This document shows positions 8,864 to 18,072 of a DNA stretch of 64,000 nucleotides, piece by piece. Source of the DNA: JAABVY01 sp964627935 (lineage in GTDB: Bacteria > Zixibacteria > MSB-5A5 > JAABVY01). A program made the position numbers and the translations under genes. Each line of letters starts with the position of its first letter. Positions within the stretch are counted from its first letter, which is position 1. The stretch spans positions 62,001 to 126,000 of the forward strand of contig CAZVLB010000007.1 in the NCBI GenBank assembly GCA_964627935.1. The letters run 5' to 3'. A model generated the notes under the pieces. That model was not told the origin of the DNA. It saw only the letters and a list, made by a program, of their open reading frames with translations, and did no database searches.

Positions 8864-9928
8864 ATGGAACTGACAGTTAGACATACGGAAAACGACCTCT
8901 GTTCGGAATTACGCGACGGTCTTCCTCTGCTGGAACTTGCTCGCGGCTGGCTCAAACAGGGAAATCCGGTAGTGGCGGTGGAACTGCTCAAATCGGCCCT
9001 GAAATCACCGCAGGCCGAAACCGACCAGGTGCTCAGGGCACGCATACTGAAAGAGACCGGAAGAGCCATGATGATGCAGTCTGATTGGGAAAGTTCGGAG
9101 CAATATTATCTGCAGGCCCAGCTTGTTTACCTGAACCTGGATCATTTCAAGGGAGCAGCGGAATGTGCCCGCAACCGCGCCAATATGTACTTCCAGAAAG
9201 GCAAATTCCGTGATTCCGCGCAACTCTGTGAAGAAGCCCTGAACTGGGCCTCACAGATTCAGGATCACGAGCTTCGAGCAACAATTCTCAACACCCTGGC
9301 TGCCATCAGGTCCGCTACAGGGGAACTCGAGGAAGCGATACAGACCTTCAGGCTCTGCCTGGCCGATTTCGAGAGCGCCGGTAACCAGATTCGTCAGGGT
9401 TACGTGCTTTTAAACATCGGCCTGACCCAGACCGAGCTGGCCGATTATCAGGCCGCGGTTGCCAGCCTGAACAGGGCCCTGGCTATCGCCCTCGACGAAA
9501 AAGATCTCAGCCTGGTCGAGATATGCTATCAAAACATCGCCAAATGCTACCTGGCACAGAAGGAGACAACTATGGCAAGATCCGTTTTAGATACTGCCCG
9601 CAAAATCCTGCCCGGTTTGAATTCCAGGGCATTGACCGCGGAACTGAATCTAATTGATTGCAAGATTCTGCGCTCCTCGGGCGACCTGGAAAAGGCGCAG
9701 CAGCTCCTTGGCGAGACATACCGCATGGCGATCGATAACAATATGACCGCGCTGGAAGCCGACGTACTCTTCGAACAGGGACTCTTGTTCAAGGACAAGG
9801 GTGAATTTGAAATAGCCATATCCAAACTTGACGCCGCCGCCAACCTTTACCGCCAAAACGGCGTCGACAAGGGATTCAAAGAATCCATTCAGACACTGGA
9901 GTACCTCAAGAGGAGAGCATATGCCTGA
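8864..9928 (+). CDS. Tetratricopeptide-repeat protein
   Basis: Cytoplasmic 354-aa protein with no signal peptide, made almost wholly of TPR units (for example AAECARNRANMYFQKGKF, LLNIGLTQTELADYQAAVAS and EADVLFEQGLLFKDKGEFEI), perhaps eight. TPR arrays are protein-interaction scaffolds. The start is the ATG after AGGGA with long spacing; the nearer upstream ATG runs into a stop. Its last eight bases overlap the next gene, whose ribosome site AGGAG lies inside this coding sequence, so the two are translationally coupled. The partner encodes similar repeats plus an HD-GYP domain, which suggests a duplicated scaffold within one signalling unit. Confidence 0.85.
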   Translation: MELTVRHTENDLCSELRDGLPLLELARGWLKQGNPVVAVELLKSALKSPQAETDQVLRARILKETGRAMMMQSDWESSEQYYLQAQLVYLNLDHFKGAAECARNRANMYFQKGKFRDSAQLCEEALNWASQIQDHELRATILNTLAAIRSATGELEEAIQTFRLCLADFESAGNQIRQGYVLLNIGLTQTELADYQAAVASLNRALAIALDEKDLSLVEICYQNIAKCYLAQKETTMARSVLDTARKILPGLNSRALTAELNLIDCKILRSSGDLEKAQQLLGETYRMAIDNNMTALEADVLFEQGLLFKDKGEFEIAISKLDAAANLYRQNGVDKGFKESIQTLEYLKRRAYA

Positions 9929-11825
9929 GGTTCAACTTGCCGGAAAGATCATCAATATGAGCCTGGAGAAGGTTCTGGGCGGATGCCATAACTGCGCCGA
10001 TAACGCGGAATGGCAAAGTACCGCCGCCAACCTGATGAAACTGGCAAAGGAAACCAATAAATCCTATGAATACGACAAGGCAATTCATTACCTCAGTACT
10101 CTGGAAGAAATTTGGGACTCGAAGGCTCTGCCCGACCTGCATCCGGAACTTCGTATCGAGCTTCATCAGGAAAAAGGCAAAGCCTTCGCCTCCCGGGGAA
10201 AATATGAGGAGGCCATAGCAGAATATCAGAAAATAATCGCATTGTGCAGTGACAATGACTTTCTTTCCACCAGATCAGAGACATTTACACAGATCGGCCA
10301 GCTACTGGCCAAACAGGGTGACTTCGACCGTGCATTAGCCTACCTGCAGAGAGCCATCGGCGCCCACCGCAGGCTGGATGACAAAAAGGGAACCTGCCGT
10401 GCTTTACGGAACCTGGGAGTGGTTTACGTGGAACTTGGCGAATTCGAGGAAGCAGAACTGAATTATAGGGACGCTATTGAAATCGCCAAAGAACTGGGCG
10501 AGGATATCCTTTACGCCGACCTGGTCAACAACCTCGGCGCAATCATGAACATGAAGGGAAACTGGAAAAAAGCCCTCGAACTCTACCGCAAATCATTGGA
10601 CATCTACAGCGAACACAAGCAGACACGCAAACGCGCCTACACGCAGAATAATCTTGCCATTACGCTTTCCGAACGCGGATTCAACGATGAAGCCTTCGAC
10701 CACTTTAAATACGCTTACGAAATCGCCGCAGAGATCAAGGATGCCTCGCTCACTTTGATTGTGAATATTAACCTGGCCGATCTGTATCTCAAAAGGGGAA
10801 ACTCTGACGCTGCCAGAAAACATTGTCAAAAAGCAGAAAATTATCTTCTTGACGCCAACCTGATCAACGGCAACCTGGCAGAAACACGCAAGATCGCCGG
10901 TAAGATCGCTCATTTCGAAGAAGATTACGATGAGGCCCTGAAGCAATATCAGTCGGCGCTCAAGGTCAGCCGCGAAATTGGCGCGCAGTTTCTGGCGGCG
11001 GAGATCCTGATGGAACGTGGAATGCTTTTCAGATCGATGAAAAAGCATTTCGAGGCGCTTTCCGACCTGGAGGAATCCTACCATATCTTCAGCACACTCA
11101 AGGCACGGAGCCGCAGGGAACATACCGAAGAACTGATCGATTCAATCGAGGAATTGTACCTTGAACTGTTCGATTCGATTGCCCGTGAAGTTGACCGCAA
11201 GGATAAGTACACCAAAGGTCACTCCGACCGTGTCGCCACATTGGCGCTGCTTCTGGGCAAAGAACTCAACCTGACCACCAGCGCCCTGAAAACTATCGTG
11301 GCCGCCTCGCTTCTGCATGATATCGGCAAGATTAAGATTGAGGATGATATTCTCAAGAAAGCCGGCAAACTCACAAGCGAGGAATTCGATAGAATCAAGG
11401 ATCATCCCCAGCTTGGCGTTGAACTTCTGCGCGGCAAGGAATTTCCCTGGGATATCAAGCCGCTGATTCTCTATCATCATGAGAAACTGGACGGCAATGG
11501 CTATCCTCTCGGCCTGAAAGGCGAGGATATTCCTCTGGGCGCACGGATAATCTGTGTGGCCGATGTTTTCGACGCGCTTACCTCGGACAGGGTTTATCGT
11601 AAGGCATTTGATACAGAGAAGGCCCTGGCGATCATGGAGGAGGAATCCGGCACGACATTCGATCCGTTTCTCCTGAAATGCTTCAAGAGCATGATCACGC
11701 AGGGCAAGGCCGACCTGGTGATTAATTCGCGTACCCGTGATGATGAGATGTATTCGATCTGGTCGCAGTGCAAGCTGGAAGAGAAGTCATCAGAGGAGCC
11801 GTTTGAAGAAAAAATTACCGCCTGA
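9921..11825 (+). CDS. TPR protein with C-terminal HD-GYP phosphodiesterase domain
   Basis: Protein of 634 aa: residues up to about 400 are TPR repeats (for example CRALRNLGVVYVELGEFEEA, then LVNNLGAIMNMKGNWKKAL), followed by an HD-GYP domain. The catalytic motifs are intact: HSDRV (about 434), LLHDIGK (about 465) and HHEKLDGNGYP (about 518-528), then CVADVFDALTSDR. HD-GYP enzymes hydrolyse cyclic di-GMP (family knowledge), so this should lower that messenger when the sigma-54 operon is expressed. No receiver domain is present; input probably comes through the TPR scaffold. An earlier in-frame start has no ribosome site, whereas this ATG has AGGAG six bases ahead. Confidence 0.93.
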   Translation: MPEVQLAGKIINMSLEKVLGGCHNCADNAEWQSTAANLMKLAKETNKSYEYDKAIHYLSTLEEIWDSKALPDLHPELRIELHQEKGKAFASRGKYEEAIAEYQKIIALCSDNDFLSTRSETFTQIGQLLAKQGDFDRALAYLQRAIGAHRRLDDKKGTCRALRNLGVVYVELGEFEEAELNYRDAIEIAKELGEDILYADLVNNLGAIMNMKGNWKKALELYRKSLDIYSEHKQTRKRAYTQNNLAITLSERGFNDEAFDHFKYAYEIAAEIKDASLTLIVNINLADLYLKRGNSDAARKHCQKAENYLLDANLINGNLAETRKIAGKIAHFEEDYDEALKQYQSALKVSREIGAQFLAAEILMERGMLFRSMKKHFEALSDLEESYHIFSTLKARSRREHTEELIDSIEELYLELFDSIAREVDRKDKYTKGHSDRVATLALLLGKELNLTTSALKTIVAASLLHDIGKIKIEDDILKKAGKLTSEEFDRIKDHPQLGVELLRGKEFPWDIKPLILYHHEKLDGNGYPLGLKGEDIPLGARIICVADVFDALTSDRVYRKAFDTEKALAIMEEESGTTFDPFLLKCFKSMITQGKADLVINSRTRDDEMYSIWSQCKLEEKSSEEPFEEKITA

Positions 11826-11850
11826 TTTTTAACTTTTGATATTGCCCGTT

Positions 11851-11891
11851 AAAAAAGATGAGATGGCCCCATACCCCCCGAAAGGGCCATC
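11851..11891 (-). terminator. Terminator between convergent genes
   Basis: Eight-bp stem GATGGCCC / GGGCCATC with a 14-base loop. On the minus strand it is followed by TCATCTTTTTT, so it best serves the TonB receptor gene; the same hairpin may also stop the plus-strand HD-GYP operon. Confidence 0.7.
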
Positions 11892-11939
11892 CCCTGTTTG
11901 ATCCGCCCGGCAATGACGCTGCTGAGGTTTCACCTACCC

Positions 11940-14900
11940 TTAAAAGTTCAACGCCAGGCCGAGGCGGATATTGCGGCCCGGACCATAATTCAGCGGGTTA
12001 TTGGCTATGTCGGATCCCTCCTTAACCTGCCCCTGAATATTTGTACCCGTGTCCGGACGGCCGGTGTTTGAATAGACCTGCTCAACATTTTGCGTGTCGA
12101 AGAGATTTGTAATCATCAGCTCAATGCTGTAATCCAGCCCGGCCAGAGCGAGGTCCTTGTGAAAACGCAGATCGACTATCGATTTGGGCGGACGGCGCAG
12201 GCTGTTGGTCTGCGGATCCTGCCCGGCCACAAGGCGCAGAGCCGGATAACTGCGGTCCGGCGTAAACGGTTTGCCGGAATAATATCTCCAGTTGACGTTG
12301 ACTCCCCAGTCATTGGGCACCCTAAATCCGAACAGGTTCAGTTTCTGCGTGCGGGGAATATCCAGCGCCAGGTTTAAGTTCAGCTGATGGCGCACATCCC
12401 ATTGCAACGGATATTCACGAATCGGGATCGCGCGGTTATAGAAATCATCGAAATAGCCCGATGATGCCGATGAGCTTTTGCCGTATGAGAAAGCATAGGT
12501 ATACCCCAGGTTGCCTGAGAGATTATGGCCGAACAGTTTGCGCAACTGAAACTCAAAGCCACGGCTGCGGGCGTAATCCATGTTTTCGTATTCATGGCGG
12601 CTGAATGGCCCGTAGTCGCGCCGGGTTGAATTGATCAGCCCAAAAACATCCTTGAAAAACCCGGAAACATCCAGCACATAATCATCGGAGAGCACATAGG
12701 TTACCCCGCATTCGTAAGAGATATTCTTTTTATAGTCGAGATTATAATTGCCCACAATTCCAAATGCGCTGGTCGACTGCGTTGCCTGACGATACATATA
12801 GCTGTATAATGGCAACTGGTAATAATGGCCGTAATTGAAATATATCTTGGCCAGTTCGGTAATCGGAAAGCTGAACCCGAATCGGGGCGAAAAACGGAAG
12901 CGGGTCCTGATTTTTGGCTTGTTATCCAGAACCGGGTCAACAAGTTCATCGATATTGTCGGACTGCCTGAATATATCCAGCCGCCCGCCGATCATCGCGA
13001 TCAATGTTCCGAATTCCAGCTTGAAATTGGTATATATGCCGCCCTCATACGGATACTGATCATAGAAATCACGAAAAATGCCGCGATCCGGATATGGCCC
13101 GCCGTCATCCTCGCCATCATAGGGATACATCGGATACTGCAAATCAGCCATATGCAGTTCATTATATCTTAGCTGAATTCCTGTCTTGAACTCGAGTTCG
13201 CGAAACATCTGCGTGATCAGTTTCAAGTCGAGGCTGTTGACTATGGATGAATGATTATGATAGCGTGCAAAGCGGTCGTAACCGTAATCATAGAAACCGT
13301 CAGAGGCATCCCATTTACCGTTGTGATTCATGTCCACAAACGGCTCACCGTAATCATAACGTCCATTGGGCGGATCATAGAGGCCGTTGTTATTTAAATC
13401 CTGATATGGTACTCCCGGCGACCAGGGATCATCGGGCCCGTCATAGCGGCTGTTGTAATTGAGATCCATATTCAGGCCGGGATCGGAAGACATGAGAAAG
13501 ACATCGATACCCTCTTCGAAAATACCATTGCCGTTGATATCCTGAAAGGGCTCACCCAGCACATTGTCACCATCGACATAGGCTTCCGGTTCATCCAGGT
13601 CCACATTGCGGGCACGGTCAGTATCGAACAGGCCGTTGCCATTGGTGTCATAGGTAAGGATGTCTCCGGCATTCCAGCGGCCGTCGCCATTAATATCGAC
13701 AAACGGCTCCGAGTCCGCATTATCGATATATCCATCGCCGTCCCAGTCCCAGAAAATCGTATCGAACATGGCTTGGGCCTGATCCCAGGGCATCTCGATA
13801 AAGCGATCCCCCATATTCATTAGTTCCCAGAATTCCTCGCTGTTGTACCAGACCCCGCCAAAACCGAGCACATCGCCGGAACTATACTGCGGCAAACCAA
13901 AAGCGGTTGTATCGCCATTGACATTTATAAACGGCTCGGGGGCATCATAGCGTCCGTTATCATTCATATCCAGAAAATCTTCCCACTGATCAAACAGCAT
14001 AAATTGATCGGGATAGATTCCATGGCCCGGATTGAGCGGATCATCGGGAAGCTCAGTATATTCACGCTCATAGCGGGAGAGGACAAACTCATAGAATGTT
14101 GATTGATTTAATTGATGATTGAATGTCAGGCTGTAGAGATTCGATTTCTCCTTAATAAAAGATGAATTGCCGGGAGTGTAGCGATAGCCCCAGTCCATAA
14201 GCGGATTATAGTGATTCCGCCTGCCGTTGTAATTCAGGGTCATCTTTATGGCATTTATGGGCCGGTAGGTCAGTTTGAGATTGAACTGGTAGTCATTGTA
14301 CTGACGGTCGCTGATTTCAATTCCGAGAATATTGTGAGTTTGATAATCGCGTTGCTTGAATGCCGGCACGTAGCTGTTGAGCGCATAGGGGCCGTCCTCT
14401 TTGCTGATGTCGACATTCAGGTAGTATGCCAGCCTGTTGCGGAATAAGTCAATACCTATGGCGGGCAACAGATGATCTGCCAGCAGAAACTCTGGGCCCC
14501 CCATGGAAAGGGCCAGACGGTCATGGTTCCAGGAATCTCCATTTGATATTATACCATCCAGATTGTCGGTCCAGTAGCTTAGCTGTCCGACTGTATTATC
14601 CAGGCTTCCTTCACGAGTTATAATATTCACCGAACCCGATAGTATATTTCCGTTTTCCGCATCGATTGGATTTTTATCATATTGAAATTCCTGAAGAATG
14701 CCGGTGGTCAAACCCAGCATGGTGTTTCTGCGGCCGGTATTTTCAAGCGGGTCGCTGACCCTGATGGCATTCAGGTACACAACCAGCTCATCCCCACGAC
14801 TCCCGCGCGAATGGATCCCGCTGTAATCGATGATTATGCCCGGCTGGCTGGCGATAATCTGCTCTATATTCTGTTTTGTGGAATATTCCAGTTCCTCTTT

Positions 14901-15311
14901 GTTTGTTACATAAGATGGCGCGGGATTGTCTATGCGCAGCATATCTTTTTCAGCAATCACAACCTGTGTCGATTCGGGAATTACAGTTGATTCAAGTGTG
15001 ACATCGAGGGTAGTGGTCTTGTCGGAAGAGATTCTGACATCTGTGATGATTTTGGTTACATAGCCGATCAGATGAATCCTGATGTCATAACTTCCGGGCG
15101 GGATGTTCAGTATTGTAAATCGGCCCTCGCTGTCGGAAATTGCGCCGATTGTGGTGTTCTCGATGCTGACAGTGGCGGGCAGGCTTTCATTGGTTTCGGC
15201 ATCGAGGACGATTCCGGCCAATTTTCCGGTGGTCCCGCCATAGGAGATTTTGATAGGAAGAAAAATTATTATGGCCACCAGAAGAGCTAAACGAGGTATT
15301 ATCCCTGTCAT
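11940..15311 (-). CDS. TonB-dependent receptor with inserted calcium-loop repeats
   Basis: Outer-membrane receptor of 1123 aa driven by TonB. A signal peptide is followed by a carboxypeptidase-regulatory-like Ig domain (TTGKLAGIVLDAETNESLPA, about 25-110), a plug domain (about 120-240, ending SGSVNIITREG) and a long barrel ending NIRLGLALNF. Between roughly residues 440 and 680 the barrel carries about eight D-x-[DN]-x-[DN]-G loops, such as DWDGDGYID, DINGDGRWN, DTNGNGLFD and DMNHNGKWD. These resemble EF-hand/dockerin calcium loops and should sit in an extracellular loop (inference). No SusD partner or obvious substrate genes flank it. The ligand is unknown. Confidence 0.9.
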   Translation of the reverse strand: MTGIIPRLALLVAIIIFLPIKISYGGTTGKLAGIVLDAETNESLPATVSIENTTIGAISDSEGRFTILNIPPGSYDIRIHLIGYVTKIITDVRISSDKTTTLDVTLESTVIPESTQVVIAEKDMLRIDNPAPSYVTNKEELEYSTKQNIEQIIASQPGIIIDYSGIHSRGSRGDELVVYLNAIRVSDPLENTGRRNTMLGLTTGILQEFQYDKNPIDAENGNILSGSVNIITREGSLDNTVGQLSYWTDNLDGIISNGDSWNHDRLALSMGGPEFLLADHLLPAIGIDLFRNRLAYYLNVDISKEDGPYALNSYVPAFKQRDYQTHNILGIEISDRQYNDYQFNLKLTYRPINAIKMTLNYNGRRNHYNPLMDWGYRYTPGNSSFIKEKSNLYSLTFNHQLNQSTFYEFVLSRYEREYTELPDDPLNPGHGIYPDQFMLFDQWEDFLDMNDNGRYDAPEPFINVNGDTTAFGLPQYSSGDVLGFGGVWYNSEEFWELMNMGDRFIEMPWDQAQAMFDTIFWDWDGDGYIDNADSEPFVDINGDGRWNAGDILTYDTNGNGLFDTDRARNVDLDEPEAYVDGDNVLGEPFQDINGNGIFEEGIDVFLMSSDPGLNMDLNYNSRYDGPDDPWSPGVPYQDLNNNGLYDPPNGRYDYGEPFVDMNHNGKWDASDGFYDYGYDRFARYHNHSSIVNSLDLKLITQMFRELEFKTGIQLRYNELHMADLQYPMYPYDGEDDGGPYPDRGIFRDFYDQYPYEGGIYTNFKLEFGTLIAMIGGRLDIFRQSDNIDELVDPVLDNKPKIRTRFRFSPRFGFSFPITELAKIYFNYGHYYQLPLYSYMYRQATQSTSAFGIVGNYNLDYKKNISYECGVTYVLSDDYVLDVSGFFKDVFGLINSTRRDYGPFSRHEYENMDYARSRGFEFQLRKLFGHNLSGNLGYTYAFSYGKSSSASSGYFDDFYNRAIPIREYPLQWDVRHQLNLNLALDIPRTQKLNLFGFRVPNDWGVNVNWRYYSGKPFTPDRSYPALRLVAGQDPQTNSLRRPPKSIVDLRFHKDLALAGLDYSIELMITNLFDTQNVEQVYSNTGRPDTGTNIQGQVKEGSDIANNPLNYGPGRNIRLGLALNF

Positions 15312-15526
15312 AATCCCTGCTCCCTTTATTTGGTGGTTTGTTTTTTTCAGGCTCTAAACATTTTGGAATGGCATACTTATCAGCCCATATCGGATCCCCC
15401 GAATAAGGTTAGGTTCTATCTGTTTGTTCCAGGGTGTGCTACCCTTAAGACGATTTATTCGCCTTTAGATGCGTGTTGTAGATAAGACGGGGATATTTGG
15501 AAGGTGTCAAAAAAATAATGGATATT

Positions 15527-16474
15527 TTAATCCCGGAACATGATACTGATCGAATCGCGATTATGTATGCGCTTTATCGCTTCGGCAAAAAGCGGTGCGG
15601 CGGATACCACATCGATCTTATCGGAAAACTCAACCGGCTGATTTTCAACCGTATCCGTGATCAACAGCTTTTTAATCGGGCTCTGATCGATCTTTTCCAT
15701 CGATCCCTCGGCCAGCACACCGTGGGTAACCATGGCATACACCTCTTTGGCCTCACGCTCGATCAGCTTATGTGCAACATTGACCAGCGTACCGCCCGAG
15801 ATGGTGAAGTCATCAACCACCACGGCGGTTTTTCCGGCCACATCGCCGATCAATTCCAGCACCTCGGCCTTTTCATCATGTTCCTTGCGGCGTTTGTCGG
15901 CAATCACCACAGAGGCATCCAGGAGGTGCGCATATCTTCGCGCGGCGGCCGCAAATCCTGCATCCGGGGAAACAACCACAATATCATTCAGGGCCAGGCT
16001 CTTGATTCGTTCGCATAAGACCGGCGCGGCATAGAGGTTATCCACCGGTACCCGGAAAAAACCCTGAATCTGAGGCGCATGCAGATCCATGGTGACAACA
16101 CGGTCAGCGCCGGCGGCCTCGATTGCGTCGGCGCAGACACGGGCGCGGATCGAGACACGCGGCTCATCCTTTTTGTCACCCTTGGCATAGCTGAAATATG
16201 GTATCAAAACAGTCACTGTTGATGCACTGGCACGTTTGAAAGCATCGATCCAGAACAGGAGCTCCATAAAATGATCATTGGCGGGAAAAACGGTTGTTTG
16301 AACCAGATAGATATTGCGTCCGCGTACATTTTCCAGTACACGCACAAATATATTGCCCTCGGAAAACAATATGGTTTCATTTTTGCCGGGTTTCGTATTG
16401 AGATAGTCACAAATCTTGGCGGTCAGTTTCCTGCTGCCGCTTCCGGCAAAAATCCTGATATCATCTGCACCCAT
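15527..16474 (-). CDS. prs: Ribose-phosphate pyrophosphokinase (PRPP synthetase)
   Basis: Cytoplasmic enzyme making phosphoribosyl pyrophosphate from ribose 5-phosphate and ATP, for nucleotide, His and Trp synthesis. The 315-aa length is normal. The N-terminal MGADDIRIFAGSGSRKL, the metal/catalytic region TMDLHAPQIQGFF and the phosphoribosyl loop VVVDDFTISGGTLV are clear. That loop differs from the DDMIDTGGT form of class I enzymes and recalls the QSGGT type of class II (family knowledge). I chose the ATG with GGGAGGGAG upstream; a 46-residue extension is possible in frame but overlaps the end of the previous gene and looks non-coding. Confidence 0.92.
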   Translation of the reverse strand: MGADDIRIFAGSGSRKLTAKICDYLNTKPGKNETILFSEGNIFVRVLENVRGRNIYLVQTTVFPANDHFMELLFWIDAFKRASASTVTVLIPYFSYAKGDKKDEPRVSIRARVCADAIEAAGADRVVTMDLHAPQIQGFFRVPVDNLYAAPVLCERIKSLALNDIVVVSPDAGFAAAARRYAHLLDASVVIADKRRKEHDEKAEVLELIGDVAGKTAVVVDDFTISGGTLVNVAHKLIEREAKEVYAMVTHGVLAEGSMEKIDQSPIKKLLITDTVENQPVEFSDKIDVVSAAPLFAEAIKRIHNRDSISIMFRD

Positions 16475-16580
16475 AACCTGTCTCCCTCCCGTTAGTATAA
16501 ACTCTCCTGCACATCGCTTAGAACCGAAATTCTTGGCCAAAGTGCAAGCAAAAAGAAACCATACCGTGTGGTAATAAATA

Positions 16581-17507
16581 TCAGTAGAACATGGCGCGCT
16601 CGACATCATCATCAGTGAACATCCTGCGCCGTTTCAATATAAACAGAAGCAACTGACGTAAAAGCTCGAATGAATCGGCGGTGGTCTTGAGCAAATCCTG
16701 ATCACTGATTTTGTCCCCGTGCACAGCCTTGGAACGCTTGCTGTAGAGACGTTTGATGGCTTTATATTTCTTGTGCCGTTCCTCCCCGCGCGGGGCCAGA
16801 ATTGAGGCTGACAGGATCGACAGACGCATGCCCAGTTCCATGCGCATGCCGAATAATGATTCGATCCCGCTCCAGATACGCGCCACGGCCGCACGGGTTG
16901 TTTTCAGATAGCGCCAGTCTATTGATGCGTCCACGGCATATTTGAACTTTTCGCTTTCATCAGCCAGCTTGCAGAATGCGGGCAGGTTTTGCGAAATCCA
17001 TTCGGCATCTTCTTCATCGAGACAGCCTAATGAGTTGCCGGGAAGAATCAGGTTCATGGGATGATTCAGGAGGACACCCGTGAACTTCGAAAGTTTGCCC
17101 GATGGATTCGCTTTGCCGGATTCAAGCCTGCCATTATGCCCGGCGATCCTGTTCCAGGAATATGCGCTCGAGGCCAGGCATATATGCGAACTGAAACCGC
17201 GCAGGTTGAGAATCTGCGAGATATAGTTTTCACGATGAGGCGTAAGACATTCCATCTTCCGGGCATTCTCAGCCGAGATCTCAAGTTCCGCCCGGCATTC
17301 GCCTGCAAACGCTCCCAGAACGGGCCAGCTCGAAAATCCAACCGCCCCCGCATGAGCCAGGTCATTGACTGTCAATGCTTGATCCAGCTTGCGCAATTTT
17401 ACTCCATCCGCCAGCTGGATTTCATCTTTGCAAAGCTCTAAACCATAGATAAGAATGTAATAAGTCGAGATATCGGGGATAACATGGGCCACAAACTTCT
17501 CCCGCAT
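16581..17507 (-). CDS. HEPN-domain protein (ApeA-like C-terminus)
   Basis: Protein of 308 aa with no signal peptide. The N-terminal half is not recognised. The C-terminal 110 residues are helical and fit an Apea-like HEPN domain: ARIWSGIESLFGMRMELGMR, then KYKAIKRLYSKRSKAVHGDK, with the R-x4-H pair at about R258 and H263. HEPN domains of this kind often cut RNA in toxin, abortive-infection or CRISPR-accessory systems (family knowledge), and ApeA-type proteins act alone in phage defence. No antitoxin is obvious; the XRE regulator upstream is separated by one small gene. A defence role is inference. No strong Shine-Dalgarno precedes the chosen ATG. Confidence 0.65.
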   Translation of the reverse strand: MREKFVAHVIPDISTYYILIYGLELCKDEIQLADGVKLRKLDQALTVNDLAHAGAVGFSSWPVLGAFAGECRAELEISAENARKMECLTPHRENYISQILNLRGFSSHICLASSAYSWNRIAGHNGRLESGKANPSGKLSKFTGVLLNHPMNLILPGNSLGCLDEEDAEWISQNLPAFCKLADESEKFKYAVDASIDWRYLKTTRAAVARIWSGIESLFGMRMELGMRLSILSASILAPRGEERHKKYKAIKRLYSKRSKAVHGDKISDQDLLKTTADSFELLRQLLLFILKRRRMFTDDDVERAMFY

Positions 17508-17600
17508 GATGATTATGTGTCCGGGGATATAATAATAAAATGCTGATGTTCAGGCAACCGGTCAGATATTAGAAATTAATTGGCAGGACTAAAATTGCAT

Positions 17601-17822
17601 TTATGCCATTTTCCTGGCATACAGCATGTATGATATAAATCTTATCAGGGCAAATGCCGGTACCATGGCAATCAGAAAAACAGGCATCCTCTCATTAGTG
17701 ATTTCATAGACGATCATACCGATCCAGATCAGCCCGACAATTATCAGGGTGATACGATTGGCCAGAAGCCAGGCATATCGTTGACGTTCATCCATACTCA
17801 AGGCATCCATCTCGCTCTTCAT
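17601..17822 (-). CDS. Small two-helix membrane protein
   Basis: 73-aa protein: an acidic N-terminus (MKSEMDALSMDERQRYAW) followed by two transmembrane helices (ITLIIVGLIWIGMIVYEI and PVFLIAMVPAFALIRFISYM). The start is the ATG one base after the stop of the XRE gene, with GGAGGAG inside that gene's last codons, so the pair is coupled. XRE regulator plus small two-TM protein is a recurrent pairing in bacteria (established pattern); the membrane protein may sense or sequester, but its function is unknown. A longer upstream reading would overlap the XRE gene and is unlikely. Confidence 0.75.
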   Translation of the reverse strand: MKSEMDALSMDERQRYAWLLANRITLIIVGLIWIGMIVYEITNERMPVFLIAMVPAFALIRFISYMLYARKMA

Positions 17823-17823
17823 C

Positions 17824-18051
17824 TTAGCTCTCCTCCCGCGAAAGTTCAAACAGCTCGCTAATTTCCATACCCAGCGCATCCGCTATCCTGAATGCCAGCA
17901 AAGCCGAGGGCACATACTTGCCCTTTTCAATCGCCAGGATAGTCTGCCTGCGCACATCAACCATCTTTGCCAGATCCTCCTGGGTCAGGTCGAGACGGGC
18001 GCGATGCTGCTTGATATGATTAATCAGTCTGTATTTATTCTTGTTATTCAT
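17824..18051 (-). CDS. XRE/Cro-CI family transcriptional regulator
   Basis: 75-aa single-domain DNA-binding protein. The helix-turn-helix reads RLDLTQEDLAKMVDVRRQTILAIEKGKYVPS, close to the DUF-associated XRE regulators that are paired with small membrane proteins. Start choice matters: the ATG used here lies 9 bases after a good -10 box, while the alternative ATG ten codons upstream lies inside the promoter spacer and could not be on that transcript. The predicted mRNA is therefore near leaderless, with no Shine-Dalgarno. A 23-bp palindrome covers the -10 box and the start codon, so tight autorepression is expected (inference). Confidence 0.85.
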   Translation of the reverse strand: MNNKNKYRLINHIKQHRARLDLTQEDLAKMVDVRRQTILAIEKGKYVPSALLAFRIADALGMEISELFELSREES

Positions 18052-18072
18052 ACTATATATAATATATAGTAT
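18050..18072. promoter_or_regulatory. 23-bp palindromic operator over the XRE gene start
   Basis: Perfect 11-bp arms ATACTATATAT / ATATATAGTAT around one central base. It overlaps the -10 box and the first base pairs of the start codon of the XRE gene; a dimer bound here would block polymerase. Confidence 0.75.
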
